Assembly (NCBI GenBank): GCA_947624925.1
Contig: CANQMG010000002.1
Span: 1-41,803 of the forward strand
Reading direction: 5' to 3'
DNA length: 41,803 nucleotides
Source of the DNA: an uncultured Clostridia bacterium
Lineage (GTDB): Bacteria > Bacillota > Clostridia > TANB77 > CAG-508
Shown here: piece by piece, positions 8,241-15,957 of the stretch
Numbering within the stretch: the stretch's first letter is position 1
Layout: every line of letters begins with the position of its first letter
Notes under the pieces: generated by a model
Told to the model about the DNA's origin: nothing
The model's input: the letters and a program-made list of their open reading frames with translations, nothing else
The model's database searches: none
Made by a program: the position numbers and the translations under genes

Positions 8241-10094
8241 CTATTTATTATTGTTATCATCATCTTCTACTTTATATTCTGCATCATATACATTTCCATC
8301 ATTATTTGCTTGTTCACTATCAGCACCAGCATTAGAGCCTGCTCCTGCATTTGTTGCATTTGCTTGAGAATATAATTTTTCAGAAATTTCATAGAATGCT
8401 GTAGTTAGTCTTTCTGTAGCTTGTTTAATATTTTCTACATCTGTTCCTTCTAATGCTTTTTTTACATTATCAATTTCTGTTTCAACTTTAGCTTTTTCTT
8501 CAGCACTTATCTTATCTCCTAAATCTTTTAATGTTTTTTCACTATTATATACTAAGCTTTCTGCACTATTTCTAGCTTCAATTTCTTCTTTTTTCTTTTT
8601 ATCCTCACTTGCATGAGCTTCTGCATCTTTTACAGCTTTTTGTATATCTTCTTCTGTTAAATTTGAACTTGCTGTAATTGCAACATTTTGTTCATTTCCT
8701 GTAGCCATATCTTTTGCAGAAACATGAACTATACCATTTGCATCAATATCAAATGTTACTTCAATTTGTGGTATTCCACGAGGAGCTGCTGGTATTCCTG
8801 TTAATTGAAATCTTCCAAGTGTTTTATTATATGCAGCCATTTCTCTTTCCCCTTGTAAAACATGAATTTCAACACTTGTCTGACCATCTGCTGCAGTTGA
8901 GAAAATTTGTGATTTCTTTGTTGGAATAGTTGTATTTCTTTCAATTAATTTAGTAAATACTCCACCATATGTTTCTATTCCTAATGATAATGGTGTAACA
9001 TCTAATAATACTAAATCTTTAACATCTCCTGATAAAACTCCACCTTGAATTGCTGCACCAATTGCAACACATTCATCTGGGTTTATTCCTTTATCTGGCT
9101 CTTTTCCTGTAATTCTTTTTACTAATTCTTGTACAGCTGGAACTCTTGTTGAACCACCAACAAGTAAAACTTTGTGTAATTTATCTGCAGTTATTCCTGC
9201 ATCTTTTAATGCTTGGTTTACAGGTCCTGCTGTTGATTCTACTAAATCTCTAATTAATTCTTCAAATTTTGATCTTGTAAGAGTTATATCCATATGTTTT
9301 GGTCCTGTACTATCAGCTGTAATAAATGGTAAATTAACTTGTGTTTGTTGTACTCCTGAAAGCTCTATTTTTGCTTTTTCAGCAGCTTCCTTTAATCTTT
9401 GCATTGCTTGCTTATCTGATCTTAAATCTATTCCTTGAGATTTCTTAAATTCATCTACTAGATAATCTATTATTTTTTGGTCGAAGTCATCTCCACCAAG
9501 TCTATTATTACCACTTGTTGCTAAAACTTCGAAAACTCCATCACCAATATCTAATATAGAAACATCAAATGTACCTCCACCTAAGTCATAAACCATTATT
9601 TTTTGATCTGCTGCTTCTTTATCCATTCCATAAGCAAGTGATGCAGCTGTTGGCTCGTTTATAATTCTTAAAACATCTAATCCAGCAATTTTACCAGCAT
9701 CTTTTGTTGCTTGTCTTTGACTATCTGTAAAATATGCAGGAACTGTTATAACAGCTTGAGTTACTTGTGTTCCTAAATAATTTTCTGCATCTGTTTTTAA
9801 TTTTTGTAAAATCATTGCTGAAATTTCTTGAGGAGTAAATTCATCTCCTTCAATATTTATTTTTTTATCTGATCCCATATCTCTTTTTATAGAGATAACT
9901 GTGTTATCTGGATTTGTAACTGCTTGACGTTTAGCTATTTGTCCAACTAATCTTTCACCACTTTTAGAAAATGCAACAATAGATGGTGTTGTTCTATTAC
10001 CTTCAGCATTTGGTATAACAACTGGTTCTCCTCCTTCCATAACAGCTACACATGAGTTTGTTGTTCCTAAGTCAATTCCTATAATTTTTCCCAT
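8241..10094 (-). CDS. dnaK: Chaperone protein DnaK (Hsp70)
   Basis: ATP-dependent Hsp70 chaperone. The nucleotide-binding domain begins with GIDLGTTNSCVAV and contains VYDLGGGTFDVSI and LLVGGSTRVP. The linker region LVLLDVTPLSLGIET leads into the substrate-binding domain, and the helical lid ends in an acidic, Asn-rich tail (VEDDDNNNK). Length is 617 aa, as expected. The ATG is preceded by AGGAGG. It sits between grpE and dnaJ and works with both. The 5' leader holds a strong palindrome (10118-10152) instead of a CIRCE element. It stops with TAG. Confidence 0.98.
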   Translation of the reverse strand: MGKIIGIDLGTTNSCVAVMEGGEPVVIPNAEGNRTTPSIVAFSKSGERLVGQIAKRQAVTNPDNTVISIKRDMGSDKKINIEGDEFTPQEISAMILQKLKTDAENYLGTQVTQAVITVPAYFTDSQRQATKDAGKIAGLDVLRIINEPTAASLAYGMDKEAADQKIMVYDLGGGTFDVSILDIGDGVFEVLATSGNNRLGGDDFDQKIIDYLVDEFKKSQGIDLRSDKQAMQRLKEAAEKAKIELSGVQQTQVNLPFITADSTGPKHMDITLTRSKFEELIRDLVESTAGPVNQALKDAGITADKLHKVLLVGGSTRVPAVQELVKRITGKEPDKGINPDECVAIGAAIQGGVLSGDVKDLVLLDVTPLSLGIETYGGVFTKLIERNTTIPTKKSQIFSTAADGQTSVEIHVLQGEREMAAYNKTLGRFQLTGIPAAPRGIPQIEVTFDIDANGIVHVSAKDMATGNEQNVAITASSNLTEEDIQKAVKDAEAHASEDKKKKEEIEARNSAESLVYNSEKTLKDLGDKISAEEKAKVETEIDNVKKALEGTDVENIKQATERLTTAFYEISEKLYSQANATNAGAGSNAGADSEQANNDGNVYDAEYKVEDDDNNNK

Positions 10095-10117
10095 TTTAAA
10101 TTCCTCCTATTCTAGTT

Positions 10118-10152
10118 GCTATATTCTAGATATGTTTTATCTAGAATGTAGC
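10118..10152. repeat. Long palindrome in the dnaK 5' leader
   Basis: Arms of 15 bp with one mismatch around a 5-base loop. The core is ATTCTAGATA (10123-10132) with TATCTAGAAT (10138-10147), extended by GCTA and TAGC. It lies just upstream of the dnaK Shine-Dalgarno. On the plus strand it is followed by a T-rich tract, so it could terminate antisense transcription. On the minus strand it would form a 5' stem in the dnaK mRNA. Confidence 0.8.
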
Positions 10153-10256
10153 TTTTTATTTTATTTATTTATTTTTTCTTTCTTTTGTATTTTATATAAT
10201 AAAAATTTAATAACAATTTTATAAATCAATCAGAAACTAGTTTTACTATGCAAAAC

Positions 10257-10760
10257 TTAGTTAGCAACTACAACCATAGCATGCCTTACTACCTTAGTTC
10301 CTATTTGATATCCTTTTCTATATACTTCTTTAATTTCTTTTTCTCCTAAGTTTTCATCAGTTATAGAACTAACTGCTTCGTGCAATTCAGGGTCAAATGA
10401 TTTTCCAACCGCTTCTATTTCTTTAACTCCTAAAGATGATAATACATCTTTAAATTGTTTTAACACAAGTTCAACTCCTTGTTTATAATTATCATCTGCA
10501 GTATTAGTATTTACTGCATTTTCTAAATTATCTATAACTGGTAAAAAAGATGAAATTATATCTGATAAAAGTGAATTATATAATCCTTCCCTTTCTTTTG
10601 AACTTCGTTTTTTAAAATTATCAAATTCAGCCATAAGTCTTTTTAATCTATCTGTTGTTTCTTCTAATTCTGTTTTTATTTTTTCTGCCTCATTATCTTC
10701 TTTTGACATTGTTTCTTTAGTTTCATTTTTTTTATCTTCTTCTAAAATTTCATTTTCCAA
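10257..10760 (-). CDS. grpE: Nucleotide exchange factor GrpE
   Basis: GrpE releases ADP from DnaK. An acidic, helical N-terminus leads to the coiled coil (LKRLMAEFDNFKKRSSKE) and the C-terminal beta domain with FDPELHEAVS and VYRKGYQIGTKVVRHAMVVV. I choose the TTG at 10758-10760, which has AGGGAGG seven bases upstream and avoids overlapping hrcA; this gives 167 aa. A longer ATG start at 10817 would overlap the hrcA end by 38 bp and has no good site. Transcription continues from hrcA. Confidence 0.93.
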   Translation of the reverse strand: MENEILEEDKKNETKETMSKEDNEAEKIKTELEETTDRLKRLMAEFDNFKKRSSKEREGLYNSLLSDIISSFLPVIDNLENAVNTNTADDNYKQGVELVLKQFKDVLSSLGVKEIEAVGKSFDPELHEAVSSITDENLGEKEIKEVYRKGYQIGTKVVRHAMVVVAN

Positions 10761-10779
10761 ATTTAATTCCTCCCTATAT

Positions 10780-11811
10780 TTAATTTTTCTTTCCATCTCC
10801 AAGTAATCCTGATTCATTCATTTTTCTATTTATATATTTTAATACTGAAATAACTTTAGAATAATTCATTCTTTTAGGTCCTATTATTCCAATTGTACCT
10901 AATGATTTGCCCTTTATTTTATGATTAAAGGTTATTATGGTAAAATCTTTTAATTCACTATTTGAATTTTCATCACCTATATATACGTTTATATCTTCTG
11001 TTATTCCAGAATTCAATGTATCTATAACCAAATCTTTTTCATCTAAAACATTTATTAGATTTTTAGTAAGTTCTATATTTTTAAACTCTGGAAGGTCAAA
11101 TGCTTTGTTTGCACCTTCATAATATAAGCTTTCTTGTTCATTTATAACTTTTTGCATTTCCTTTATTATTGGTTTAATTACATTTAAACTTTCAGTCATT
11201 TCTGAAACTATATAATTTTCTATTGGCTCATCAATAACATCTAATGTTTTTCCTTTTAATCTATTATTAAACATAACACTTAATGTGTTTACTTGTTCCT
11301 CAGTTACATCTTCATCAAATTTTATTATAGTTTCTTTTATAATTCCAGAATCTGTTAATATTATAGCCATCATCATTCTAGAACCAAGAAGTACAAATTT
11401 TATATCTTCAATTATTTGGCTGTGTTTATTTGGTCCTATGCTAACAGTCGGATAATGTGTTATTTCTGATAAAGTATTTGTAGTAATTCTTGTTAATTCC
11501 TCAATTTGATTAACCTTTGTTTGCAATTTTGCTTGTATATATATAATTTCTTCTAGGCTTATATTATCTTCTTTTATTAATTCATCAACGTAAAAGCGAT
11601 ACCCTTTAGCTGAAGGTACTCTACCTGCAGATGTATGAGGTTTATCTAAATAACCATTTTTTTCTAAATCTGCCATTTCGTTTCTAACTGTTGCACTACT
11701 ATAATCTAATCCGTATTTTTGTACTATTAGATTTGAGCTTACGGGTTCAGCTGTTTGTATGTATTCTTCTATTATAGCTTGTAATATTTGTTTTTTTCTA
11801 TCATCTAACAT
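10780..11811 (-). CDS. hrcA: Heat-inducible transcription repressor HrcA
   Basis: Repressor that binds CIRCE elements and whose folding depends on GroEL. The N-terminal winged helix includes SSATVRNEMADLEKNGYLDK, followed by the conserved HTSAGRVPSAKGYRFYVDEL. The rest is the HrcA inserted and GAF-like domain, with IGIIGPKRMNYSKVI near the end. It is 343 aa, full length. The ATG follows AAAGGCG. It is first in the hrcA-grpE-dnaK-dnaJ operon, with a diverged CIRCE in its own leader, so it is probably autoregulated. Confidence 0.97.
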   Translation of the reverse strand: MLDDRKKQILQAIIEEYIQTAEPVSSNLIVQKYGLDYSSATVRNEMADLEKNGYLDKPHTSAGRVPSAKGYRFYVDELIKEDNISLEEIIYIQAKLQTKVNQIEELTRITTNTLSEITHYPTVSIGPNKHSQIIEDIKFVLLGSRMMMAIILTDSGIIKETIIKFDEDVTEEQVNTLSVMFNNRLKGKTLDVIDEPIENYIVSEMTESLNVIKPIIKEMQKVINEQESLYYEGANKAFDLPEFKNIELTKNLINVLDEKDLVIDTLNSGITEDINVYIGDENSNSELKDFTIITFNHKIKGKSLGTIGIIGPKRMNYSKVISVLKYINRKMNESGLLGDGKKN

Positions 11812-11824
11812 AATATCGCCTTTC

Positions 11825-11851
11825 TTAGCAGTCTTTAGTTTCTATTGCTAA
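11825..11851. promoter_or_regulatory. CIRCE operator of hrcA (diverged)
   Basis: TTAGCAGTC (11825-11833), nine bases, TATTGCTAA (11843-11851), against the consensus TTAGCACTC-N9-GAGTGCTAA. That is 8 of 9 and 7 of 9 matches. It lies between the -10 element and the start codon of hrcA, the expected HrcA binding place. Confidence 0.85.
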
Positions 11852-11861
11852 TTCTTTATAT

Positions 11862-11890
11862 ATATTATAACCATTTTTAGCAATTGTCAA
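11862..11890 (-). promoter_or_regulatory. SigA-type promoter of hrcA operon
   Basis: Minus-strand TTGACA (11885-11890), 17-bp spacer, TAATAT (11862-11867). An overlapping TATAAT at 11864-11869 has a 15-bp spacer. CIRCE follows directly downstream. Confidence 0.8.
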
Positions 11891-11929
11891 TCCTTTTTGC
11901 TAATTTTTTTGTGAAATATTTGTAAACAC

Positions 11930-11967
11930 AAAAATGTGAAACTATTTTCATTTAGTTTCACATTTTT
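11930..11967 (-). terminator. Terminator downstream of yunB
   Basis: A perfect 13-bp stem, GTTTCACATTTTT (11955-11967) with AAAAATGTGAAAC (11930-11942), loop of twelve; the stem ends in a T-run on the minus strand. It is separated from the yunB stop by the long repeat at 11990-12058. Confidence 0.75.
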
Positions 11968-11989
11968 AATTTTAGCTATTTCTTCGACA

Positions 11990-12058
11990 GTGGAAAATGG
12001 GACGGTTCTCTTTTCCACGCAATTTTTGAGTGGAAAAGAGAACCGTCCCATTTTCCAC
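11990..12058. repeat. REP-like long inverted repeat, GGGACGGTTCTC type
   Basis: Perfect 29-bp arms (11990-12018 and 12030-12058) around an 11-base loop. The core is GGGACGGTTCTCTTTTCC. It is much richer in GC than its surroundings. It starts 11 bp after the yunB stop and lies between yunB and its likely terminator. A T-run follows on the plus strand after CCCCCAC. Confidence 0.92.
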
Positions 12059-12069
12059 CCCCACTTTTT

Positions 12070-12786
12070 TTAATTTTGTAATACATCTAACAAATTATCA
12101 TTTTGCATTCCCTCTAAATTATAATATGTTGATGGTATATTTCCTACTATTATATTTTCTGCTATTATTAGTTGATTATTTATAGTTTCATTTATCGTTT
12201 TAAATGGTGTTAATATTGATACCTCACATACTATGTCTAGATATACTCTATGTAATGTTTGGTTTATTCCTTGACTTATAAATTCACTTCTAAAATCTGT
12301 TTCTATATTTCCTATAGTTGAAATCTCTATTGGTATATCTGGTCCCATTCCTGAAAATATATTTATTCCAGTTATACTTCCCAACTTTATAGAAACATCT
12401 TGTTTTTTAGAATCATTTAATGCATCTTGTATATATAAAGCTACATCAGAAATTATTTTGTTTATATTTACTATATTTGATTCTATCATTGTAATATTGT
12501 TGTTATCATCTTTATGTATTTTAACTATATCTGAATATTCATATGTATTCATTACTTCTGTTGCTTTTTGGTTTGTTACTGTTGTTGCAACAGCCTTTGC
12601 CTTATCTATACATAATCTTTCAAATATTGGCATTATGGAATTAAGTATTACAGAAAATGTTATAACAGCAATTGTCATTATCCATATTATTATTGAAAAT
12701 TTTTTTATCTTTATAGGTTTTATTCCTCTGTTCGAAGAATGTATTTGTGGAAATTTAATTCTAGGTCTTGAATAAATTTTATCCAT
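12070..12786 (-). CDS. yunB: Sporulation protein YunB
   Basis: YunB is a sporulation protein expressed in the mother cell in Bacillus. The N-terminus is basic with one membrane helix (about residues 31-53). The conserved stretches are GSITGINIFSGMGPDIPI, SQGINQTLHRVYLDI and IIVGNIPSTYYNLEG. I start at the ATG 12784-12786 (238 aa), five bases after GAGG, rather than the GTG two codons earlier. It lies just downstream of sipL, another sporulation gene, with a hairpin between them. Confidence 0.9.
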   Translation of the reverse strand: MDKIYSRPRIKFPQIHSSNRGIKPIKIKKFSIIIWIMTIAVITFSVILNSIMPIFERLCIDKAKAVATTVTNQKATEVMNTYEYSDIVKIHKDDNNNITMIESNIVNINKIISDVALYIQDALNDSKKQDVSIKLGSITGINIFSGMGPDIPIEISTIGNIETDFRSEFISQGINQTLHRVYLDIVCEVSILTPFKTINETINNQLIIAENIIVGNIPSTYYNLEGMQNDNLLDVLQN

Positions 12787-12803
12787 ATTCACCTCTATAA
12801 GTT

Positions 12804-12832
12804 AAAGCAGACAAAAGAGATTTGTCTGCTTT
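12804..12832 (-). terminator. Hairpin between sipL and yunB
   Basis: A perfect 12-bp stem, AAAGCAGACAAA (12804-12815) with TTTGTCTGCTTT (12821-12832), loop of five. Only a short T-run follows on the minus strand, and the yunB Shine-Dalgarno is about ten bases further. It may be a partial terminator that sets the sipL:yunB ratio. Confidence 0.7.
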
Positions 12833-12862
12833 ATATTATCTCTCATAAAATCTTATTATATT

Positions 12863-14416
12863 TTATGCAGAGACTCTTGAATTTGATATTGTATATCTAG
12901 GAATAAATAATTGCATTCCAACATTTATTTTATTTACATCTTGTATATTGTTAATACTAGCAATATCATCTATAGTGGTCTTAAATCTTTTGGCAATTTT
13001 CCATAATGTATCTCCCTGTCTTGTAAAATATATAACCATACTGTATACTTTATCATCTCTATTTTCTTGTATTTCAACACTATCTATTATATTAATATTT
13101 ATATTATCTGACATATTTAGGTTAAACTCTAAATCTACTGTACTATCAATGGTTCCATCAGATAAAACTATGAAACTTTGATTTGTAACTTTTACTGTAT
13201 TTTCTATATTTTTATTATTATTTATTTCTTCTGATTCAATAGTAAATTCAAATGGCAAACTATAATTTCCAATTTCTAATGCATTTTCATTATTTGAACT
13301 AAATAAAAATTTTAATTTTAACTCTCCCTCATATTGAATTCTACCATTTAATACATTAGTATTATTAATTGCTGGACTTACTTCTACATCATAAATTTTA
13401 TTATTTCCAATTTGTGGCATATTTATTTTTTCTTTTACGCTATATAACTCCTTTTTGCAACATTTATTAGACATTGTTTCTATATTTTTTTGTGTAAAAT
13501 TAACATCACATGTTGGACTATACATATCTTGTATTATGCTTATATCTTTTTTCTTATATGCTTTGCATTTTAGCTCTATTTCAGCCTCCACATATATAGA
13601 ATGTTCTTCTGCAGAATTTGGTTTTATTATTAAATTTCTTAAATCATATTTTACTTCACAAATATCCTCATCACTAATACCAGCTATATCTATGAATCCC
13701 ATAATAGGTATTGTATTTTCTATTGTTTTAATTGTTCCATCATCTGTTAAATACATTATTTTTACATTTGCATCTGCTTTTAGTAATGCTTTGTTATAAC
13801 TTGTTTTCATATCTTGGTTTATTATATCAAATTTAACTTTTAAAATTTCTGCTAAATTATCTGTATTATCTATTACAATAGTATCTTTTGCATATGTTTT
13901 AGAAACACCAGAGCCTACAATATTGTTAATTGGTATATTTTCTACTAATGTTTGTATATTTTCTATATTATTTATTCCATTTAAAATTTCTATATTTTCA
14001 TTTGAATAAATTTTTGCATCTAGGCCTATTGCTACTTTTATGCCTATTTTTCTACCATTTATAATTTTGCATTCTATTGATTTTATTTCTAGATTTGCAT
14101 CTAATTCCATATTACTCATACAATTGTCCATATCTATAATTTGAGTAAAATCTAAATTAGTATTTAGACCTCTAATTAAATCAGATTGTGAATCAGCTAA
14201 ATACATTATGTATAAATTTACGTTACCATCTATTCTTATTTTTCCATCTGATGCTTCCTTTTTATATGCACATACATTTCCTGAAGTATCTATTACATTT
14301 ATAATATCTGGTTTAATGTCTGGAATTATCATATCACCTTCAACAAAAAACATATCACCTTTGCTTGAAACAAGTTTATTAACATTTAAACTTTCTTTAC
14401 TCATATCTACTTCCAT
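12863..14416 (-). CDS. sipL: SipL-like spore coat morphogenesis protein (DUF3794 repeats, LysM)
   Basis: SipL binds SpoIVA and is needed for coat assembly around clostridial spores. The 517-aa protein starts with a segment typical of the family (GDMIIPDIKPDIINVIDTSG). It carries repeated DUF3794/SPOCS-type beta domains; the later ones include PIMGFIDI and LPFEFTIES. It ends in a LysM domain (about 465-510: RQGDTLWKIAKRF and INNIQDVNKINVGMQLFIP). GGGAGG precedes the ATG well. It lies between veg and yunB. A general DUF3794-LysM paralogue is possible, but the sporulation neighbours favour SipL. Confidence 0.9.
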   Translation of the reverse strand: MEVDMSKESLNVNKLVSSKGDMFFVEGDMIIPDIKPDIINVIDTSGNVCAYKKEASDGKIRIDGNVNLYIMYLADSQSDLIRGLNTNLDFTQIIDMDNCMSNMELDANLEIKSIECKIINGRKIGIKVAIGLDAKIYSNENIEILNGINNIENIQTLVENIPINNIVGSGVSKTYAKDTIVIDNTDNLAEILKVKFDIINQDMKTSYNKALLKADANVKIMYLTDDGTIKTIENTIPIMGFIDIAGISDEDICEVKYDLRNLIIKPNSAEEHSIYVEAEIELKCKAYKKKDISIIQDMYSPTCDVNFTQKNIETMSNKCCKKELYSVKEKINMPQIGNNKIYDVEVSPAINNTNVLNGRIQYEGELKLKFLFSSNNENALEIGNYSLPFEFTIESEEINNNKNIENTVKVTNQSFIVLSDGTIDSTVDLEFNLNMSDNININIIDSVEIQENRDDKVYSMVIYFTRQGDTLWKIAKRFKTTIDDIASINNIQDVNKINVGMQLFIPRYTISNSRVSA

Positions 14417-14461
14417 TATATTACCTCCCGATTTTTTCTTAGTTCATTATATTATGGACAT

Positions 14462-14491
14462 AAAAAAAAATTCCTATTTCTAGGAATTTTT
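14462..14491 (-). terminator. Terminator of veg
   Basis: Stem AAAATTCCTA with TAGGAATTTT, 4-base loop, followed by nine T on the minus strand. It lies between the veg stop and the sipL start, so sipL needs another promoter that I could not define. Confidence 0.88.
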
Positions 14492-14501
14492 ATAATATTT
14501 A

Positions 14502-14792
14502 TTAAATTTTTTGTTTTTTCAAATCCATAGTTTGTGGAATTAATGAACTATATCCCTCTCCATCAAAAACTTGGACATCAACTGCTCTAGTAAGAACATC
14601 TTTATAGCTATATGTAACATTTCTTTCATTGTCATCATATTTAACTATAAATAAATTAGGATAAGTTTTTTCTATGGTTGCTTCTTTCTCAAAAAATTTA
14701 CTTCTTCCTATTGTACCTTTAACAATTATCTTTTGTCCAATTTTTTCTGTAATATCTGTTTTTAAGTTTGCTATATCATTTGGTAAAATCAT
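14502..14792 (-). CDS. veg: Veg family protein
   Basis: Small conserved protein of spore-forming Firmicutes; Bacillus Veg has been linked to biofilm formation and spore germination. The family pattern is visible: an N-terminal helix, then GQKIIVKGTIGRSK, TYPNLFIVKYDD and VTYSYKDVLT. I start at the ATG 14790-14792 (96 aa), after AGGTGA; a GTG three codons earlier is less likely. It sits next to yabG, a gene order known from Bacillus and many Clostridia. It has a strong promoter and its own terminator. Confidence 0.92.
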   Translation of the reverse strand: MILPNDIANLKTDITEKIGQKIIVKGTIGRSKFFEKEATIEKTYPNLFIVKYDDNERNVTYSYKDVLTRAVDVQVFDGEGYSSLIPQTMDLKKQKI

Positions 14793-14822
14793 TTTGATCA
14801 CCTACTTTTTTAAGATAACCAA

Positions 14823-14851
14823 ATTATATCATTAGTTTAGTAATTTGTCAA
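14823..14851 (-). promoter_or_regulatory. Consensus SigA promoter of veg
   Basis: Minus-strand TTGACA (14846-14851), exactly 17 bp, TATAAT (14823-14828): a perfect consensus. Pveg of B. subtilis is likewise a very strong SigA promoter. Confidence 0.92.
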
Positions 14852-14924
14852 AGTTAGTAACATTATGTCTAATTCTTGTAAACCTATATATTTCAATAAT
14901 TTTCAGACTTAACTTGTAGAATTA

Positions 14925-14951
14925 TTACATTTTTGTTACAATATTGTTACA
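14925..14951 (+). promoter_or_regulatory. Triple TTACA direct repeat, 11-bp period
   Basis: TTACA occurs at 14925, 14936 and 14947 on the plus strand, each preceded by A or G. This one-turn spacing is typical of OmpR/PhoB-family binding sites. It lies about 110 bp upstream of the veg start site and just after the yabG stop. Function is inferred only. Confidence 0.45.
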
Positions 14952-14966
14952 TTTGTATTTCGTTTG

Positions 14967-15809
14967 CTATATCCTTTTCTTTTTGCCTCTTGCACCACTT
15001 CCACTAACACCCATTCTACCATCTCTTAATTCACCTTCTACATCATTTATAGTTATATATCTATCTTCATCTGTAGTAGCAACTTTTTCAGCTATAACCA
15101 AGGGGTCCATAAAATCTATTAAAATTCTAGCAGGTGAAGATGCAAAATTTGCACCAGCTGCCATTATTGCCTCAAAAAAGCTTTGGCATGCACCAGCAAA
15201 AATAATTAATTCATTACTATATGGAATGCATTGTCTTGCAATTCTGACTGTATTTATAAAATACCTGGAATTTCTATAATTCATAATATCATTATAGCCT
15301 GTTCCATTTTTTATCATTCCATCATGTCCTGTTATAATCAATATATCTGGATTATATTGTCGTATTAAACTTTCTACTACTCTTTCTTGCCTATTTTCTG
15401 GAATATTTCTTACTACAGCATTTAGCCCCATCTTTTTATAATATCTACTTGATTTTTCACTATATCTTCTATCTCCATCTAAGTGTAATATATCACCTGT
15501 TTTTATCTTTTCACTTCTTTTAAATAACTTATTTTTAATTATTCGTGTTGTATCTCTACTACTATTACAGTTTACCTTATTAACTATATCTTCTAACCTA
15601 TTTTCAAATTTTTGTGTATATTTAATAACTTCATCTTTTTCAATTAATTCTAAATCTTCAATTTCGGCATCTGCCAATATTCTAACAGTAAGTCCTTTTA
15701 ATATAACTATAGACTTATCACTTATACTAATTATTCTTTCGACAAAAAATAAAATATCTTTATTATATGATTTTCTACCAACAATATCCCCTTTTTTAAT
15801 ATCTTTCAT
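14967..15809 (-). CDS. yabG: Sporulation-specific protease YabG
   Basis: Cysteine protease that trims spore coat proteins and, in Clostridioides, SipL/CspBA-type substrates. The 280-aa sequence carries the family motifs GDILHLDGDRRYSEKS, the DILIITGHDG segment with His162, and FAGACQSFFEAI with Cys208. His and Cys are the likely catalytic pair. Full length. GGAGTG precedes the ATG. It is next to veg as in other spore formers. Expression is expected in the late mother cell, but I see no clear SigK-type promoter that I can defend. Confidence 0.95.
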   Translation of the reverse strand: MKDIKKGDIVGRKSYNKDILFFVERIISISDKSIVILKGLTVRILADAEIEDLELIEKDEVIKYTQKFENRLEDIVNKVNCNSSRDTTRIIKNKLFKRSEKIKTGDILHLDGDRRYSEKSSRYYKKMGLNAVVRNIPENRQERVVESLIRQYNPDILIITGHDGMIKNGTGYNDIMNYRNSRYFINTVRIARQCIPYSNELIIFAGACQSFFEAIMAAGANFASSPARILIDFMDPLVIAEKVATTDEDRYITINDVEGELRDGRMGVSGSGARGKKKRI

Positions 15810-15873
15810 ATAAAATCACTCCATATTATAAATCCCTCATATATTTTATGTCGGATTTTGTAATATGGTGTAA

Positions 15874-15954
15874 TATAACAACTAGGACGGAGATTTTTGA
15901 AAAACATAATTTATAAATAAAATTACATCAAAAATCTCCGTCCTAGTTGTTATA
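15874..15954. repeat. REP-like long inverted repeat, GGACGGAGATTTTTGA type
   Basis: Perfect 27-bp arms (15874-15900 and 15928-15954) around a 27-base loop. The core is AACTAGGACGGAGATTTTTG. It starts 3 bp after the stop of the RNase G gene and fills the gap before yabG. It shares the GGACGG motif with the repeat at 11990-12058 but has no other similarity. Confidence 0.9.
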
Positions 15955-15957
15955 AAT

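Noticed and set aside
10761..10817. ATG start of grpE overlapping hrcA
   Set aside because: The TTG at 10758-10760 has a strong AGGAGG-type site at the right distance, while the upstream ATG does not.
11990..15954. The two long palindromes as CRISPR repeats or integron sites
   Set aside because: Each occurs once here, without spacers, cas genes, integrase or cassette structure.
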